Assembly: GCA_031267635.1 (NCBI GenBank)
Contig: JAIRYX010000448.1
Location: 1 to 64,000, forward strand
Direction of reading: 5' to 3'
From: Planctomycetaceae bacterium
Lineage (GTDB): Bacteria; Planctomycetota; Planctomycetia; Pirellulales; Thermoguttaceae
DNA length: 64,000 nucleotides
The notes under the pieces are model-generated. The model had not been told where the DNA came from and ran no database searches. It saw only the letters and a list, made by a program, of their open reading frames with translations. Numbering within the stretch: position 1 is the stretch's first letter; the number at the start of each line of letters is the position of its first letter. The translations under genes were made by a program, and so were the position numbers. Positions 9,544 through 17,734 of the stretch are shown in pieces.

Positions 9544-10047
9544 CTAAATTTGTGACATTGTTTGCACTTTTGACAAAAGTGCGGTAATAATCTCTTTCGT
9601 TTTTTCTGATTGAAGAATTTCCGCAAGAGCGTTTTCAAATTCTTCATCACTTTGAATTTTGTAAGTAGGAACCCAAAATAACGTTGATTGTTCAGGAGAA
9701 ATAAGTAAATTTACCGCTTCCGTATTTAATTGATCAGCAAGACTTTTAACCTCTGGTATCGCCATATTCCATATGTCATTGGATAACCGACTTCTATCAT
9801 AAATCAGAATTGGAAAAGGATAAAACCCTTGAATCGTTCTCAAAATCGTATAACGATACCGGTTCAAACGCGGCGCCATAATTGAAAATTCACAAACGAC
9901 ATTTCCATTGAAAGAATATTCTTCAAGCCACCCTGTCAATTCTTGGTGAGTTTGTTCTTCCAAGAGTTTTGCCTGGTCCCGCATAATTTGCGTATATGCG
10001 GTATCTTTCACTAATGTCGGAATAGTACCCCAAAGGTTTCTTGTCAT
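9544..10047 (-). CDS. Hypothetical protein in rubredoxin-lsrF operon
   Basis: I do not recognise this 167-residue protein. It is soluble, with no signal or membrane segment. It has a helical N-terminus rich in Gln and Glu, and a mixed middle region (APRLNRYRYTILRTIQGFYPFPILIYDR) that looks like beta strands. The ATG overlaps the stop codon of the upstream EEP-family gene by four bases (ATGA), so the two are almost certainly co-translated and may act together. Confidence 0.7.
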   Translation of the reverse strand: MTRNLWGTIPTLVKDTAYTQIMRDQAKLLEEQTHQELTGWLEEYSFNGNVVCEFSIMAPRLNRYRYTILRTIQGFYPFPILIYDRSRLSNDIWNMAIPEVKSLADQLNTEAVNLLISPEQSTLFWVPTYKIQSDEEFENALAEILQSEKTKEIITALLSKVQTMSQI

Positions 10048-10583
10048 TGTTTTTCCTCCAGTGTCAACATAATCGGGTAATGGTCGGAAACGTCGTTGTT
10101 TTTGATTTGTATATCAAAATCAAACGGATTCATGTTGAAATCGCCTATTAAAACTGTTCCGTTGCTGTGATTCCATTCGGTTTCCCACCTGTTAATTTTA
10201 TCTGCCACTCTTTGGGCAAACAATAGTCGCCCGCCGTCGTCATAATTCCTTTTGTCAAGTAAATGTAGCGTTACTAACAAAAAATGACCAACCTTTGAAG
10301 AAACTTTATACAGAACCACTCTTTCATTATTATCATCAACAAGGTTTATTTGACAATCGTTCTTTATTTGAAATCCCCAAATTTTCGATTCCTTTTGAAT
10401 TGATGGAAAAATCATTGAAAAATTTTGACTGATTTTTTTCATCAAATCACTGGAACATTCCGCCAGAAATAATATATCCGGCGAGTTAATGCGAATTAAC
10501 TCGCGCAAAAAATTTGCTTTTTCAAGTTCAGGAGATATTCTCTCTTTTTCTCTTTGATTGATATTCCAAAAAATGATTTTCAT
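10044..10583 (-). CDS. Small endonuclease/exonuclease/phosphatase (EEP) family protein
   Basis: The 179-residue protein shows the EEP fold landmarks: FWNIN near the N-terminus (metal/phosphate Asn), PDILFLAE (catalytic Glu), a central HFLLVTLHL strand with His, VLIGDFNMNPFD (catalytic Asp/Asn) and the closing SDHYPI motif. The spacing between GDFN and SDH is only about 16 residues, whereas family members usually have 50-80 there, so an internal segment has been lost or the protein is a minimal version. Substrate may be nucleic acid or a phosphoester. It begins three bases after the rubredoxin stop and overlaps the next gene by ATGA. Confidence 0.75.
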   Translation of the reverse strand: MKIIFWNINQREKERISPELEKANFLRELIRINSPDILFLAECSSDLMKKISQNFSMIFPSIQKESKIWGFQIKNDCQINLVDDNNERVVLYKVSSKVGHFLLVTLHLLDKRNYDDGGRLLFAQRVADKINRWETEWNHSNGTVLIGDFNMNPFDFDIQIKNNDVSDHYPIMLTLEEKQ

Positions 10584-10586
10584 AAA

Positions 10587-10748
10587 CTATTCTATTGGCT
10601 CAAAATCGCTTTTTCCGACTCCGCAAACCGGACAAACCCAGTCGTCGGGAATGTCTTCAAAAGCGACGCCGGGAGCGATATTGCCGTCCGGGTCTCCGGC
10701 GGATTGATCGTAAATGTAATCGCATACGGAACATACGTATTTTTTCAT
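10587..10748 (-). CDS. Rubredoxin
   Basis: A 53-residue open frame encodes a textbook rubredoxin, a one-iron electron carrier. It starts [14 protein letters not shown], with CSVC at residues 6-9 and CPVC at residues 39-42, giving the four cysteine ligands, plus the conserved [10 protein letters not shown] loop and DDWVCPVCG. Rubredoxins pass electrons to oxygen- or peroxide-reducing enzymes and other reductases in anaerobes. It is the first gene of the four-gene minus-strand operon and lies divergently from the NIPSNAP gene, with about 135 bases of shared promoter region. Confidence 0.95.
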   Translation of the reverse strand: MKKYVCSVCDYIYDQSAGDPDGNIAPGVAFEDIPDDWVCPVCGVGKSDFEPIE

Positions 10749-10884
10749 AAATTTTCAATCTCTCATAAAGTAAGGGAAAGCGTTTGTATTGCGAAACGTT
10801 GAAAAAATTATTATAATCCATTTTGGGTGATAATGTAACCGCCCTCTGTTTTTTCAACACAACAAAAAGAAAAGAGTAACAATT

Positions 10885-11721
10885 ATGAAAAGACGAGATT
10901 TTCTAAAAACTGCCGGAACTGCTGCGTGTGCAGCCGGAACAACCATGACCGCAGGAACAATGGCACAGCAATCTGCACTGGCGAGTGAATCTCCGAAAGG
11001 AAAAGCGATCATCGAATTGCGAGTTTTCACTTGTGCTAACGCCGAAAAAAAACAAAAATTGATCGAAATTTTTGACGCGGCATTAATTCCCGCACTCAAC
11101 CGCCAGGGAATTGAACCGGTCGGATTGTTTGAAACTAACGCGGAACTCAACGACGGCGATAAAACTTACGACCAAGCAAACGATCTGAAAATTTTTCTCG
11201 TTACGCAATTTATGACGACCGATCAACTTATTCAGGTCACGCCGAAATTACTCGCCGACGAGAAATATCTAAAAGACGCCGCGCCAATTTTTGAAGCCCC
11301 AATGAACGATCCGGTTTACGATACCAGTGAAGCGTCGTTGTTGCTTGGGTTCGATCATTTCCCGCGAATTGAAGTGCCGTCGCTCGAAAAAGACCGCGTT
11401 TTGCAAATTCGGCTTTACAATAGTTACAACATAGAACGAAATGCTCGAAAGATTGACATGTTCGATGTCGGCGGCGAAATTGCTCTTTTCAGAAAATACG
11501 GAATGTTACCGGTTTTTTATGGCGAAACGCTTGCCGGACGGATGATGCCAAACCTGACTTACATGCTCAGTTTCAAAAACATGGAAGAAAAAGTTGCCAA
11601 CTGGCAAAAATTCGCTACCAGCTCCGAATGGAAAACATTGAGCGGTAACCCGCTTTATAAAAACACCGCCAATAAAATTCTCAATATCTTGTTGAAACCG
11701 ACTCCGAAATCGCAGATTTAG
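10885..11721 (+). CDS. Tat-exported NIPSNAP family protein
   Basis: The 278-residue protein opens with a twin-arginine signal (MKRRDFLKTAG, hydrophobic to about residue 33, AxA-like cleavage). Two NIPSNAP-type ferredoxin-like alpha+beta repeats follow: IIELRVFTCANAEKKQKLIEIF (about 42-63) and VLQIRLYNSYNIERNARKIDMF (about 172-193), each ending with a WxxF/tSSEW type segment. This architecture is common in Planctomycetota; the biochemical role is not known. AAAAGAG-type purine-rich sequence precedes the ATG. It is monocistronic. Confidence 0.85.
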   Translation: MKRRDFLKTAGTAACAAGTTMTAGTMAQQSALASESPKGKAIIELRVFTCANAEKKQKLIEIFDAALIPALNRQGIEPVGLFETNAELNDGDKTYDQANDLKIFLVTQFMTTDQLIQVTPKLLADEKYLKDAAPIFEAPMNDPVYDTSEASLLLGFDHFPRIEVPSLEKDRVLQIRLYNSYNIERNARKIDMFDVGGEIALFRKYGMLPVFYGETLAGRMMPNLTYMLSFKNMEEKVANWQKFATSSEWKTLSGNPLYKNTANKILNILLKPTPKSQI

Positions 11722-11787
11722 AATTATTTCTCTACTGTTCCGTGCTGATAAGTTGGCATGATTTTATTCTTAAAAATAACCAAAATC

Positions 11788-12119
11788 GTAACTATTCAGT
11801 TGCCCAAGCCAAATAAATCCGCACTTGGGCAACTGTAGAGTTACCCGAACGACTTTACCATTGCAGCCCTTATTTATCAAATTTCCCTTAGTAGCCAACA
11901 AAGCCCCCAAACGCGCCCTTATGTTTTGGATCATGAATTTTTATCAAAAAAAACTTGAACGAAAAATATAAGAGAATAAAAGGGCACATATTGGTGCAAT
12001 TTGGGGTTACTAAGGGAATTTTATAAATAAGGGCTGCAATAATATGTTCCGGTAAGATTGACAGTAGCTATACAGTTACCCAGTGCGGATGTATTGGCTT
12101 GGGACGACTGAATCGTTAC
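11788..12119. repeat. Composite palindromic element R1-R2-R1
   Basis: The whole 3'-3' gap between the NIPSNAP and SGNH genes is filled by a nested inverted-repeat element. Outer units are R1 palindromes at 11788-11844 and, inverted, 12064-12119 (ends GTAACTATTCAG and CTGAATCGTTAC). Inside is R2 (11863-12038), with TTGCAGCCCTTATTTAT at one end, its complement ATAAATAAGGGCTGCAA at the other, and CCCTTAGTAGCC against GGTTACTAAGGG next inward. It ends only seven bases from the SGNH stop codon, so it could also act as a two-way transcription terminator. Related composites lie at 55.85-56.34 kb and at the right window edge. Confidence 0.82.
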
Positions 12120-12126
12120 CAATTTT

Positions 12127-12852
12127 TTATTTTTCAAAAATCGGTTTAAGGAACGGCTCAACAGCATTGCCCCAAACGACATAGCCGTCGTCATTCGGAT
12201 GCAACGAATCCGGCATGATGGATTTCGGCAATGTCCCGTCTTCTTGCAGGAATAAATAACCAATATCCACTAGCACGACATTGTTGAGATTAGCGAGAAG
12301 CTTCGGTAAATAGGCATTGATTTCGTTGACTTTCGCACGCAATCTTCCGTCTGGTTTTTCATCGCGCGGGAAAACATACAACACGAAAATTTTTGCGTCG
12401 GGATACAATTTTTGCAGTTTTTGCACGATAGCCAAAACACCATCCGCCGCATCTTTCGGCTGGCTGCTGCCGTGACCGATATTGTTTGTACCGATCATGA
12501 TCGTTATCGCTTTCGGATGAATTGCATCCATCGGCGCATTGTCCAACCGCCAAAGAACGTGTTCGGTACGGTCGCCGCTGAAACCAAAATTGAGCGTCTT
12601 TCTGTCCGCATAAAATTTGTCCCAGATTTGTTTATGCCCTTCCCAACCGTGCGTAATCGAATCGCCGATTAACAGCAAATCAATATCGCCTTTTTTCATC
12701 TGTTCGACTTTTTCAACAAATCGGTTTTTCCACCAGTCTTCTTTATTTCGGTCTTGTGGAATCAAGGCAACGCTTGTTTCTTGGGCATAAACCGTCAATG
12801 TCAGAGCAAACAACATTGCGGCAACGAAACCGGTTAATGAAATTCGTTTCAT
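12127..12852 (-). CDS. Secreted SGNH/GDSL hydrolase
   Basis: The 241-residue esterase or acetylhydrolase starts at the ATG preceded by AAAAAAGGAGATGG; an upstream ATG 24 bases earlier has no good ribosome binding site. A signal peptide (to about residue 24, VYAQ) is followed by the SGNH blocks: GDSITHGW (nucleophile Ser), FGFSGDRTEHV (Gly), MIGTNNIGHG (Asn) and DSLHPN (Asp-His). It resembles platelet-activating-factor acetylhydrolase-like carbohydrate esterases that deacetylate glycans. The position among other secreted proteins suggests a role in polysaccharide use, but the substrate is not visible. Confidence 0.87.
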   Translation of the reverse strand: MKRISLTGFVAAMLFALTLTVYAQETSVALIPQDRNKEDWWKNRFVEKVEQMKKGDIDLLLIGDSITHGWEGHKQIWDKFYADRKTLNFGFSGDRTEHVLWRLDNAPMDAIHPKAITIMIGTNNIGHGSSQPKDAADGVLAIVQKLQKLYPDAKIFVLYVFPRDEKPDGRLRAKVNEINAYLPKLLANLNNVVLVDIGYLFLQEDGTLPKSIMPDSLHPNDDGYVVWGNAVEPFLKPIFEK

Positions 12853-12876
12853 CAAACCATCTCCTTTTTTCTTCAT

Positions 12877-13570
12877 TTTTTATTGTTGAACTTACAGATG
12901 TTCTCATCGGAACATCCACAGATTCTGATTATGACAGAATCCCAAAAGAATTGCAAGTAGTAAAAATACTGCTCATTTCACATTTATAGGTATTTTACGT
13001 TGAAAAATGTCAAGCGAAATTGCGTGGCTTTGTATTACAGTCAAATTTTCCGGAAAATATTACTACTTCAGCCCTTATTTTTCAATGGTAGAATTTGTTG
13101 AAAGTGGGGTTTTTAGAAGTTCCCAACAGTTGCCCAGTGCGGATTTATTGGACTTGGGAAACTGATGCCATAGTTTTCTATTGCGTATTCAAAATATTGT
13201 CCCCCAAAAAACGAAATCATCAGTAAAAATATTTGTACCTATTCAGTTGTTCAAACCCAATAAATTCACACAGGGCAACTTTGTACTAGGGACTTTGGGA
13301 ACTCGATTTGGGGATGTTTAAGCAACTTTTTTCAGGGGAGTTTTAGCTGTTTCCAATGTTATTGGAGTCCTAATTGTTCCTTCCATCACTGAAACGCTAA
13401 ACTTTCCAACTGTCGCTCATTGGAAAAGAGCGTGAACAACCATGTAGCAAAATCATCAAAAAAGGTGAGACAATCAACCATTCCCGTTAAAAACATTAAA
13501 ACCATTGACAATTTCGGCAATTTATATAAAATCTTTTATGTAAAATTTTTTGAGTATTCTCATACTTTTT
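12877..13570. repeat. Intergenic with partial R3 and R1 copies
   Basis: About 700 bases without a supported gene. A half R3 lies at about 13068-13129 (CAGCCCTTATTTTTCAATGG through GGGGTTTTTAGAAGTTCCC). Partial R1 segments lie at 13127-13164 and 13238-13282, and a reversed R5-like end (CCCCCAAAAAACGAAATCATCAG) near 13200. The last ~150 bases are open in the frame of the downstream reductase gene but lack homology and a ribosome binding site. Confidence 0.55.
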
Positions 13571-13584
13571 CAGGAGCATTGTTG

Positions 13585-14451
13585 ATGGCGGCAATCGATT
13601 ACAAAACGCTGAAAAACGGCGGTTTTATGCGACAGATTCAGAAAAATCGATTTTCGTTGCGGCTTAAAGTTGTCGGCGGGAATTTGACGGCGGGACAGTT
13701 GACGATTATTGCTGAAATCGCTAAAAAGTACGGAGACGGACATGTTCATCTGACTTCGCGACAAGGGGTCGAAATTCCGTTTATCCATCTGGACAACGTG
13801 GACGCGGTGAAAAATGAGCTTCTCGAAGGCGGCGTGTTGACCGGCGTTTGCGGTCCGCGAGTTCGAACCGTAACGGCATGTCAGGGTTGTACGATTTGTC
13901 CGAGCGGTTGCATCGACACTTATCCGCTTGCCGTCGCTATTTCCGACCGGTATTTCGGACGCGAATTGCCGCATAAATTCAAATTCGGAATCACCGGTTG
14001 TCAGAACAATTGTTTGAAAGCGGAAGAAAACGATCTCGGAATCAAAGGCGGTTATTTGATTTCGTGGCAGAAAGAGTTGTGTACGCTTTGCGGTGTTTGC
14101 GTAAAAGCGTGTCGCGAAAACGCAATTGAAATCAAAGGCGATTCGTTGATTCTTCACGAAGAAAACTGCAATCATTGCGGACGTTGCGTGAAATCGTGTC
14201 CAACTGACGCGTGGCAGGGAACGCCGGGATATTTGCTTTCTTTTGGCGGAACGTTTGGAAATCTGATTGCCAAAGGAAATCAAGTTTTGCCGATTATTTA
14301 TGACGAAGCGGTGTTGTTTCGCGTGGCGGACGCGGCGTTGGCGTTTTTCTCTGAGTATGCCAAACAGAGCGAGCGTTTTCGTATCGCCGTTGACCGCGCG
14401 GGCTGGAATAAATTCAAAAAGACAATGGAGCAAGCGTATGCCGGCACATGA
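13585..14451 (+). CDS. AsrC-like siroheme sulfite reductase
   Basis: This 288-residue enzyme probably reduces sulfite to sulfide. It has an N-terminal NIR/SIR half-domain (about 12-75), then the siroheme-4Fe-4S cysteines C99-x5-C105 and C139-x3-C143 (TACQGCTIC and GITGCQNNC). An inserted pair of 4Fe-4S ferredoxin motifs follows (C166/169/172/176 and C195/198/201/205). This matches the small AsrC/Fsr-type dissimilatory-like reductases. The ATG at 13585 follows CAGGAG at good spacing. AsrA and AsrB electron-transfer subunits are absent. It overlaps the TusA-like gene by 14 bases and begins a sulfur-carrier cluster, so its sulfide is probably handed to a carrier protein for biosynthesis rather than respiration. 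Confidence 0.85.
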   Translation: MAAIDYKTLKNGGFMRQIQKNRFSLRLKVVGGNLTAGQLTIIAEIAKKYGDGHVHLTSRQGVEIPFIHLDNVDAVKNELLEGGVLTGVCGPRVRTVTACQGCTICPSGCIDTYPLAVAISDRYFGRELPHKFKFGITGCQNNCLKAEENDLGIKGGYLISWQKELCTLCGVCVKACRENAIEIKGDSLILHEENCNHCGRCVKSCPTDAWQGTPGYLLSFGGTFGNLIAKGNQVLPIIYDEAVLFRVADAALAFFSEYAKQSERFRIAVDRAGWNKFKKTMEQAYAGT

Positions 14452-14701
14452 ATCTCAAACAGAATATCCAATTGACGACACGGTCGATATTACCGATGTG
14501 GTTTGTCCGACGACTTTCGTAAAGGCGAAAGTTGCGCTAGAGGAACTTGACGACGGACAGGTTTTATCAATTCGCATGAACGACGGCGAACCGGTCCAAA
14601 ACGTTCCGCGGAGTATCAAAGAAGAAGGACATAAAATTCTCAAACTTCTCGATAATCACGATGGAACATACAATTTAATTGTTCAAAAAATCGGAGAATA
14701 A
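14438..14701 (+). CDS. TusA-like sulfur carrier protein
   Basis: The 87-residue protein belongs to the TusA (SirA) family, which relays persulfide sulfur on a conserved cysteine. Here the cysteine is C23 in TDVVCPTTFVKAK; the second proline of the usual CPxP motif is Thr. The helix and two strands that follow (ALEELDDGQVLSIRMND, then KILKLLDNHDGTYNLIVQK) fit the fold. The start lies inside the end of the reductase gene, and the stop is three bases from the next ATG, so the three genes are translationally coupled. The start codon is chosen because homology begins immediately after it. Confidence 0.85.
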   Translation: MPAHESQTEYPIDDTVDITDVVCPTTFVKAKVALEELDDGQVLSIRMNDGEPVQNVPRSIKEEGHKILKLLDNHDGTYNLIVQKIGE

Positions 14702-14704
14702 TCA

Positions 14705-14929
14705 ATGTTTTTAACAGTTGCCGGAAATCAAAAAGAATACGAGAACGGAATAACGGTCGCCAAATTGGTGGAGTTGGAAAACGTCGAAACGCCGCAATAT
14801 GTTACCGTTTCGGTCAATGACGACTTCGTTGAAAACGGAACCTTGGAAACGACTGTGTTGCACGACGGCGACACGGTGGAATTTCTTTATTTCATGGGCG
14901 GAGGAAACGCACGATCTATTTTATATTGA
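14705..14929 (+). CDS. ThiS/MoaD-like sulfur carrier with masked C-terminus
   Basis: The 74-residue ubiquitin-fold protein looks like ThiS (MFLTVAGNQKEYENGITVAKL, VTVSVNDDFV, VLHDGDTVEFLYFMGGG). Ordinary ThiS ends in Gly-Gly, which is adenylated and thiocarboxylated. Here Gly65-Gly67 is followed by seven extra residues (NARSILY), so it must be trimmed first. The JAMM protease gene 1.1 kb downstream is the obvious candidate. This is the arrangement of HcyS/HcyD in the Wolinella thiocarboxylate-dependent homocysteine pathway, so an HcyS-like role is inferred. No thiG, thiH or moaE is nearby. Confidence 0.85.
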   Translation: MFLTVAGNQKEYENGITVAKLVELENVETPQYVTVSVNDDFVENGTLETTVLHDGDTVEFLYFMGGGNARSILY

Positions 14930-14995
14930 AGATTGATTGCAACAACGTCGTTACCAACACTTAACAATATTTCATCATTTCATCCATCACAAGCA

Positions 14996-15808
14996 ATGGC
15001 ATTTTCCAACGAACAATTAGAGCGTTATTCTCGACACATTATCTTGAAAGAGATTGGAGCGAAAGGGCAAAAGAAACTTCTGAACGGAAAAGTTTTGATT
15101 ATCGGTGCGGGCGGACTTGGTGCGCCTGCGGCAATGTATCTTGCGGCGGCGGGAGTCGGAACGATTGGAATTGCCGATGCGGATAACGTTGATCTTTCCA
15201 ACTTGCAGCGTCAGGTGATCCACACAACGTCCGACGTCGGCAAACCGAAAGTGGAATCCGCTTGCGAAACCATGCAGGCAATCAATCCTGATATTGAAGT
15301 CAAAACATATCAAACGTTTGTTACGTCGGAAAACATTTTGGATTTGATTGACGGTTATGACTTTGTTCTTGACGGCACGGATAATTTTCCAGCGAAATTT
15401 CTTATCAACGACGCTTGTGTGATTGCAAAAAAATCGTTTTCACATGCCGGTATCATTCGTTTTCAGGGACAGTTGATGACTTACGTTCCCGATTCGGGAG
15501 CGTGTTACCGATGCGTTTTCAAACAACCGCCGCCGCCCGACGCGGTGCCGACTTGCCGCCAAGCGGGAGTTGTCGGCGCAATGGCAGGCGTAATCGGCTG
15601 TTTGCAAGCGATGGAAGCGGTGAAATTTTTCATCAACGCAGGGAATTTATTGACCGGTTCGTTATTGACTTACAACGCGCTCACAATGGATTTCCGCAAA
15701 ATCAAACTTCCAAAACCGGACGGCAAGTGTCCCGTTTGCGGCGAACATCCGACAATCTTGCAGCCGTTTGATTATGAACAAGCGGTTTGCGATTTGAAAG
15801 AAAAATAA
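14996..15808 (+). CDS. ThiF/MoeB/HesA-family carrier-activating E1-like enzyme
   Basis: The 270-residue enzyme should adenylate the C-terminus of the ThiS-like carrier. It has the nucleotide-binding GAGGLG (37-42), the DADNVDLSNLQRQ loop with the conserved Asn and Arg, DGTDNFPAKFLINDAC, a zinc pair CYRC, the catalytic-Cys region VPTCRQAGVVG, and the second zinc pair CPVC near the C-terminus. An upstream TTG three bases after the carrier stop would add 21 residues. The ATG at 14996 gives the typical MAFSNEQLERYSRH start and is preferred. It is the fourth gene of the cluster. Confidence 0.9.
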   Translation: MAFSNEQLERYSRHIILKEIGAKGQKKLLNGKVLIIGAGGLGAPAAMYLAAAGVGTIGIADADNVDLSNLQRQVIHTTSDVGKPKVESACETMQAINPDIEVKTYQTFVTSENILDLIDGYDFVLDGTDNFPAKFLINDACVIAKKSFSHAGIIRFQGQLMTYVPDSGACYRCVFKQPPPPDAVPTCRQAGVVGAMAGVIGCLQAMEAVKFFINAGNLLTGSLLTYNALTMDFRKIKLPKPDGKCPVCGEHPTILQPFDYEQAVCDLKEK

Positions 15809-15918
15809 CTTTTCGTCACCGTTCACGCTGAATTTCACAAGACATACACAATCTCTTCAAAAAGTCCGTGAACTTCTGCGTGTGCTGTAATTATCTTTCG
15901 TGGATTACAAAACATTAC

Positions 15919-16009
15919 AGGGAACTTCTAAAAACCTCATTTTCAACACATGCGACCGTTGAAAAATAAGGGCTTACGAATATTTGGGGGAGGTTTTGGG
16001 AAGTTCCCT
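15919..16009. repeat. R3 palindromic repeat
   Basis: A 91-bp inverted-repeat element has AGGGAACTTCTAAAAACCTC at the left and GAGGTTTTGGGAAGTTCCCT at the right, with GACCGTTGAAAAATAAGGGC between. It lies between the E1-like gene and the JAMM protease gene and would be transcribed as a hairpin if the two share a message. Other copies: 25034-25124, 30283-30374 and partial ones at 27772, 41385 and 53048. Confidence 0.82.
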
Positions 16010-16028
16010 ACAGTTTAAGAATAACAAA

Positions 16029-16448
16029 ATGAATACGATACGATTACGCCAAAGCGATTACGCGAAAATCATTGACCATGCTAAAGCCGGACTTCCTTAC
16101 GAGTCGTGCGGATTGATTGCGGGAACGGTTGACGGCGAAATTAAAACGGTTCAGCATGTTTTTCTGCTGACGAATATCGATCAAAGCCGCGAACATTTTT
16201 CGATGAATCCGCGAGAGCAACTGGCGGCAATCAAAGAGATGCGGACAAACGGATGGTCGCCGCTCGGCAATTTTCATTCGCATCCAGAAACTCCCGCAAG
16301 ACCGTCGGCGGAAGACATTCGGCTTGCGTTTGATTCGTCGGCAAGTTACTTGATTCTTTCGCTTGCCGAAGTCGAACCCATTTTGCGGGCGTTTCATATT
16401 GAAAACGGTCAAGCGTCGGCAGAAAATGTTGAATGTATTAACGAATAG
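16029..16448 (+). CDS. JAMM/Mov34 metalloprotease (carrier-processing)
   Basis: The 139-residue protein is an M67-family zinc protease with the whole JAMM signature: Glu25 (YESCGLIAG), His83-x-His85, then Ser93 and Asp96 (HSH-PETPARP-SAED). Bacterial members trim residues after the Gly-Gly of ubiquitin-like sulfur carriers, as HcyD, Mec+ and related enzymes do. The ThiS-like protein upstream carries such a tail, so this is its likely protease. The ATG at 16029 is chosen because the family N-terminus starts there; an upstream in-frame start falls in an R3 repeat. It lies about 220 bases after the E1-like gene, same strand. Confidence 0.9.
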   Translation: MNTIRLRQSDYAKIIDHAKAGLPYESCGLIAGTVDGEIKTVQHVFLLTNIDQSREHFSMNPREQLAAIKEMRTNGWSPLGNFHSHPETPARPSAEDIRLAFDSSASYLILSLAEVEPILRAFHIENGQASAENVECINE

Positions 16449-16550
16449 CCAAGTAAAAAATGGAATAACGTTTCAGCCGAACATTTTATGTTTTGAAAAC
16501 CAACCGCTTCAATCTTTGCCGTACAACCGTGTTTTGTTTGAAAATTCAGC

Positions 16551-17372
16551 TTATTGAGCGAGTTCCGCGGAACGTTTGGTCGCCGCTTCGACAGCAGCGA
16601 TGATGGCGGCACGAATGCCGTGTTCTTCTAATGCGTGGACTCCGGCGATTGTTGTTCCTGCGGGACTGGTAACGCGGTCTTTGAGTATTGCCGGATGTTC
16701 TTTAGTCTCCAGTACCATTGCGGAAGTTCCCAACAATGTTTGTGCGGCAAATTGAGTCGCTAACGCACGCGGCAAGCCCATTTTTACGCCGCCGTCGCTC
16801 AACGCTTCAATAATCATACAAATAAATGCCGGACCGGAACCGGACAAGCCGGTTACAGCGTCAAGAAGTTTTTCGGGCAATTGTTCGGCAATACCGACAG
16901 TTTCTAAAAGCGTTTTCACCAGCGTCAATTCACTGCGGGAAACATTTTCCGATGCAGTAAACGCACAGGTTCCTTTGCCGACAAGACATGGCGTATTCGG
17001 CATGACACGCACAATTTTTACATCCGTTCCAAGATATTTTTGAAAAAACGCTAACGGAAGTCCTGCCGCAATAGAAACAACAAGTGTTTCCGACCAAATC
17101 TTTCTGGAAATTTCTGTCAGTGCGCCGCTCATTTGTTGCGGTTTTACGGCAAGAAATAATACGTCTGCCTTTTGTGCCAATTCAATATTTGTGTGGCAAA
17201 TGGACGCTCCGGTCTGCTCGACAAATCGTTCTACCGAAGCGGTAATTACGTCGCTTGCAAAAAGATGTTCGCCGGAAACAATCCCCGATTTTGTAAAACC
17301 AACAGCTAATGCTGTCGCCATTTGTCCCGCGCCCAGAAAACCAATGACAGGCGTTTTGGCGTCTTCAACCAT
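16551..17372 (-). CDS. proC: Pyrroline-5-carboxylate reductase
   Basis: ProC reduces pyrroline-5-carboxylate to proline with NAD(P)H. The 273-residue protein has the Rossmann start IGFLGAGQMATALAVG, the VKPQQM segment, IVRVMPNTPCLVGKG, the family signature LDAVTGLSGSGPAF and a C-terminal VTSPAGTTIAGVHALEE motif. Length is usual. It is a single gene, converging on the JAMM gene. Confidence 0.96.
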   Translation of the reverse strand: MVEDAKTPVIGFLGAGQMATALAVGFTKSGIVSGEHLFASDVITASVERFVEQTGASICHTNIELAQKADVLFLAVKPQQMSGALTEISRKIWSETLVVSIAAGLPLAFFQKYLGTDVKIVRVMPNTPCLVGKGTCAFTASENVSRSELTLVKTLLETVGIAEQLPEKLLDAVTGLSGSGPAFICMIIEALSDGGVKMGLPRALATQFAAQTLLGTSAMVLETKEHPAILKDRVTSPAGTTIAGVHALEEHGIRAAIIAAVEAATKRSAELAQ

Positions 17373-17461
17373 TTATTTCTCTCGCAAAATAATCTTGATA
17401 AAAACTTTTACTCAAACTGCAAATTTTATTGACCACGAAGGTATGAAGAATCACGAAGTTT

Positions 17462-17569
17462 TATATTCCTTGCACTTTAAAATTCGGTCTTCATTAAAAA
17501 AATGAATTTGGGAACATGATGAACGAGGAACACTGTCTTAAAAAATGAATTTTCCAAGTGCGAGAATAT
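17462..17569. repeat. R4 repeat copy
   Basis: A ~108-bp R4 copy lies between proC and dapA: TATTCCTTGCACTTTAAAATTC at the left, GGGAACATGATGAACGAGG and ACACTGTCTTAAAA in the centre, and TTTTCCAAGTGCGAGAATA at the right, complementary to the left end. It is in the region where dapA and proC promoters would lie. Confidence 0.7.
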
Positions 17570-17734
17570 TGTACCAAGTTTCGGAATTTAATACAATAGC
17601 AAAAAATGTCGTAAACAAAGTGCAGTCTCTGTCTATTTTTTTGAACGGCTTGTGGTAAAATAATGAAAAAATTTGTGAAGAAAATAAAAAATTCTTTTTT
17701 ATCCACGAAACCACATGAAAAATCACGAGTAGTT

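Noticed and set aside
13585..14451. Respiratory dissimilatory sulfite reductase
   Set aside because: No DsrAB pair, DsrC, DsrMKJOP or AsrAB; the gene is translationally coupled to sulfur carriers, pointing to biosynthesis.
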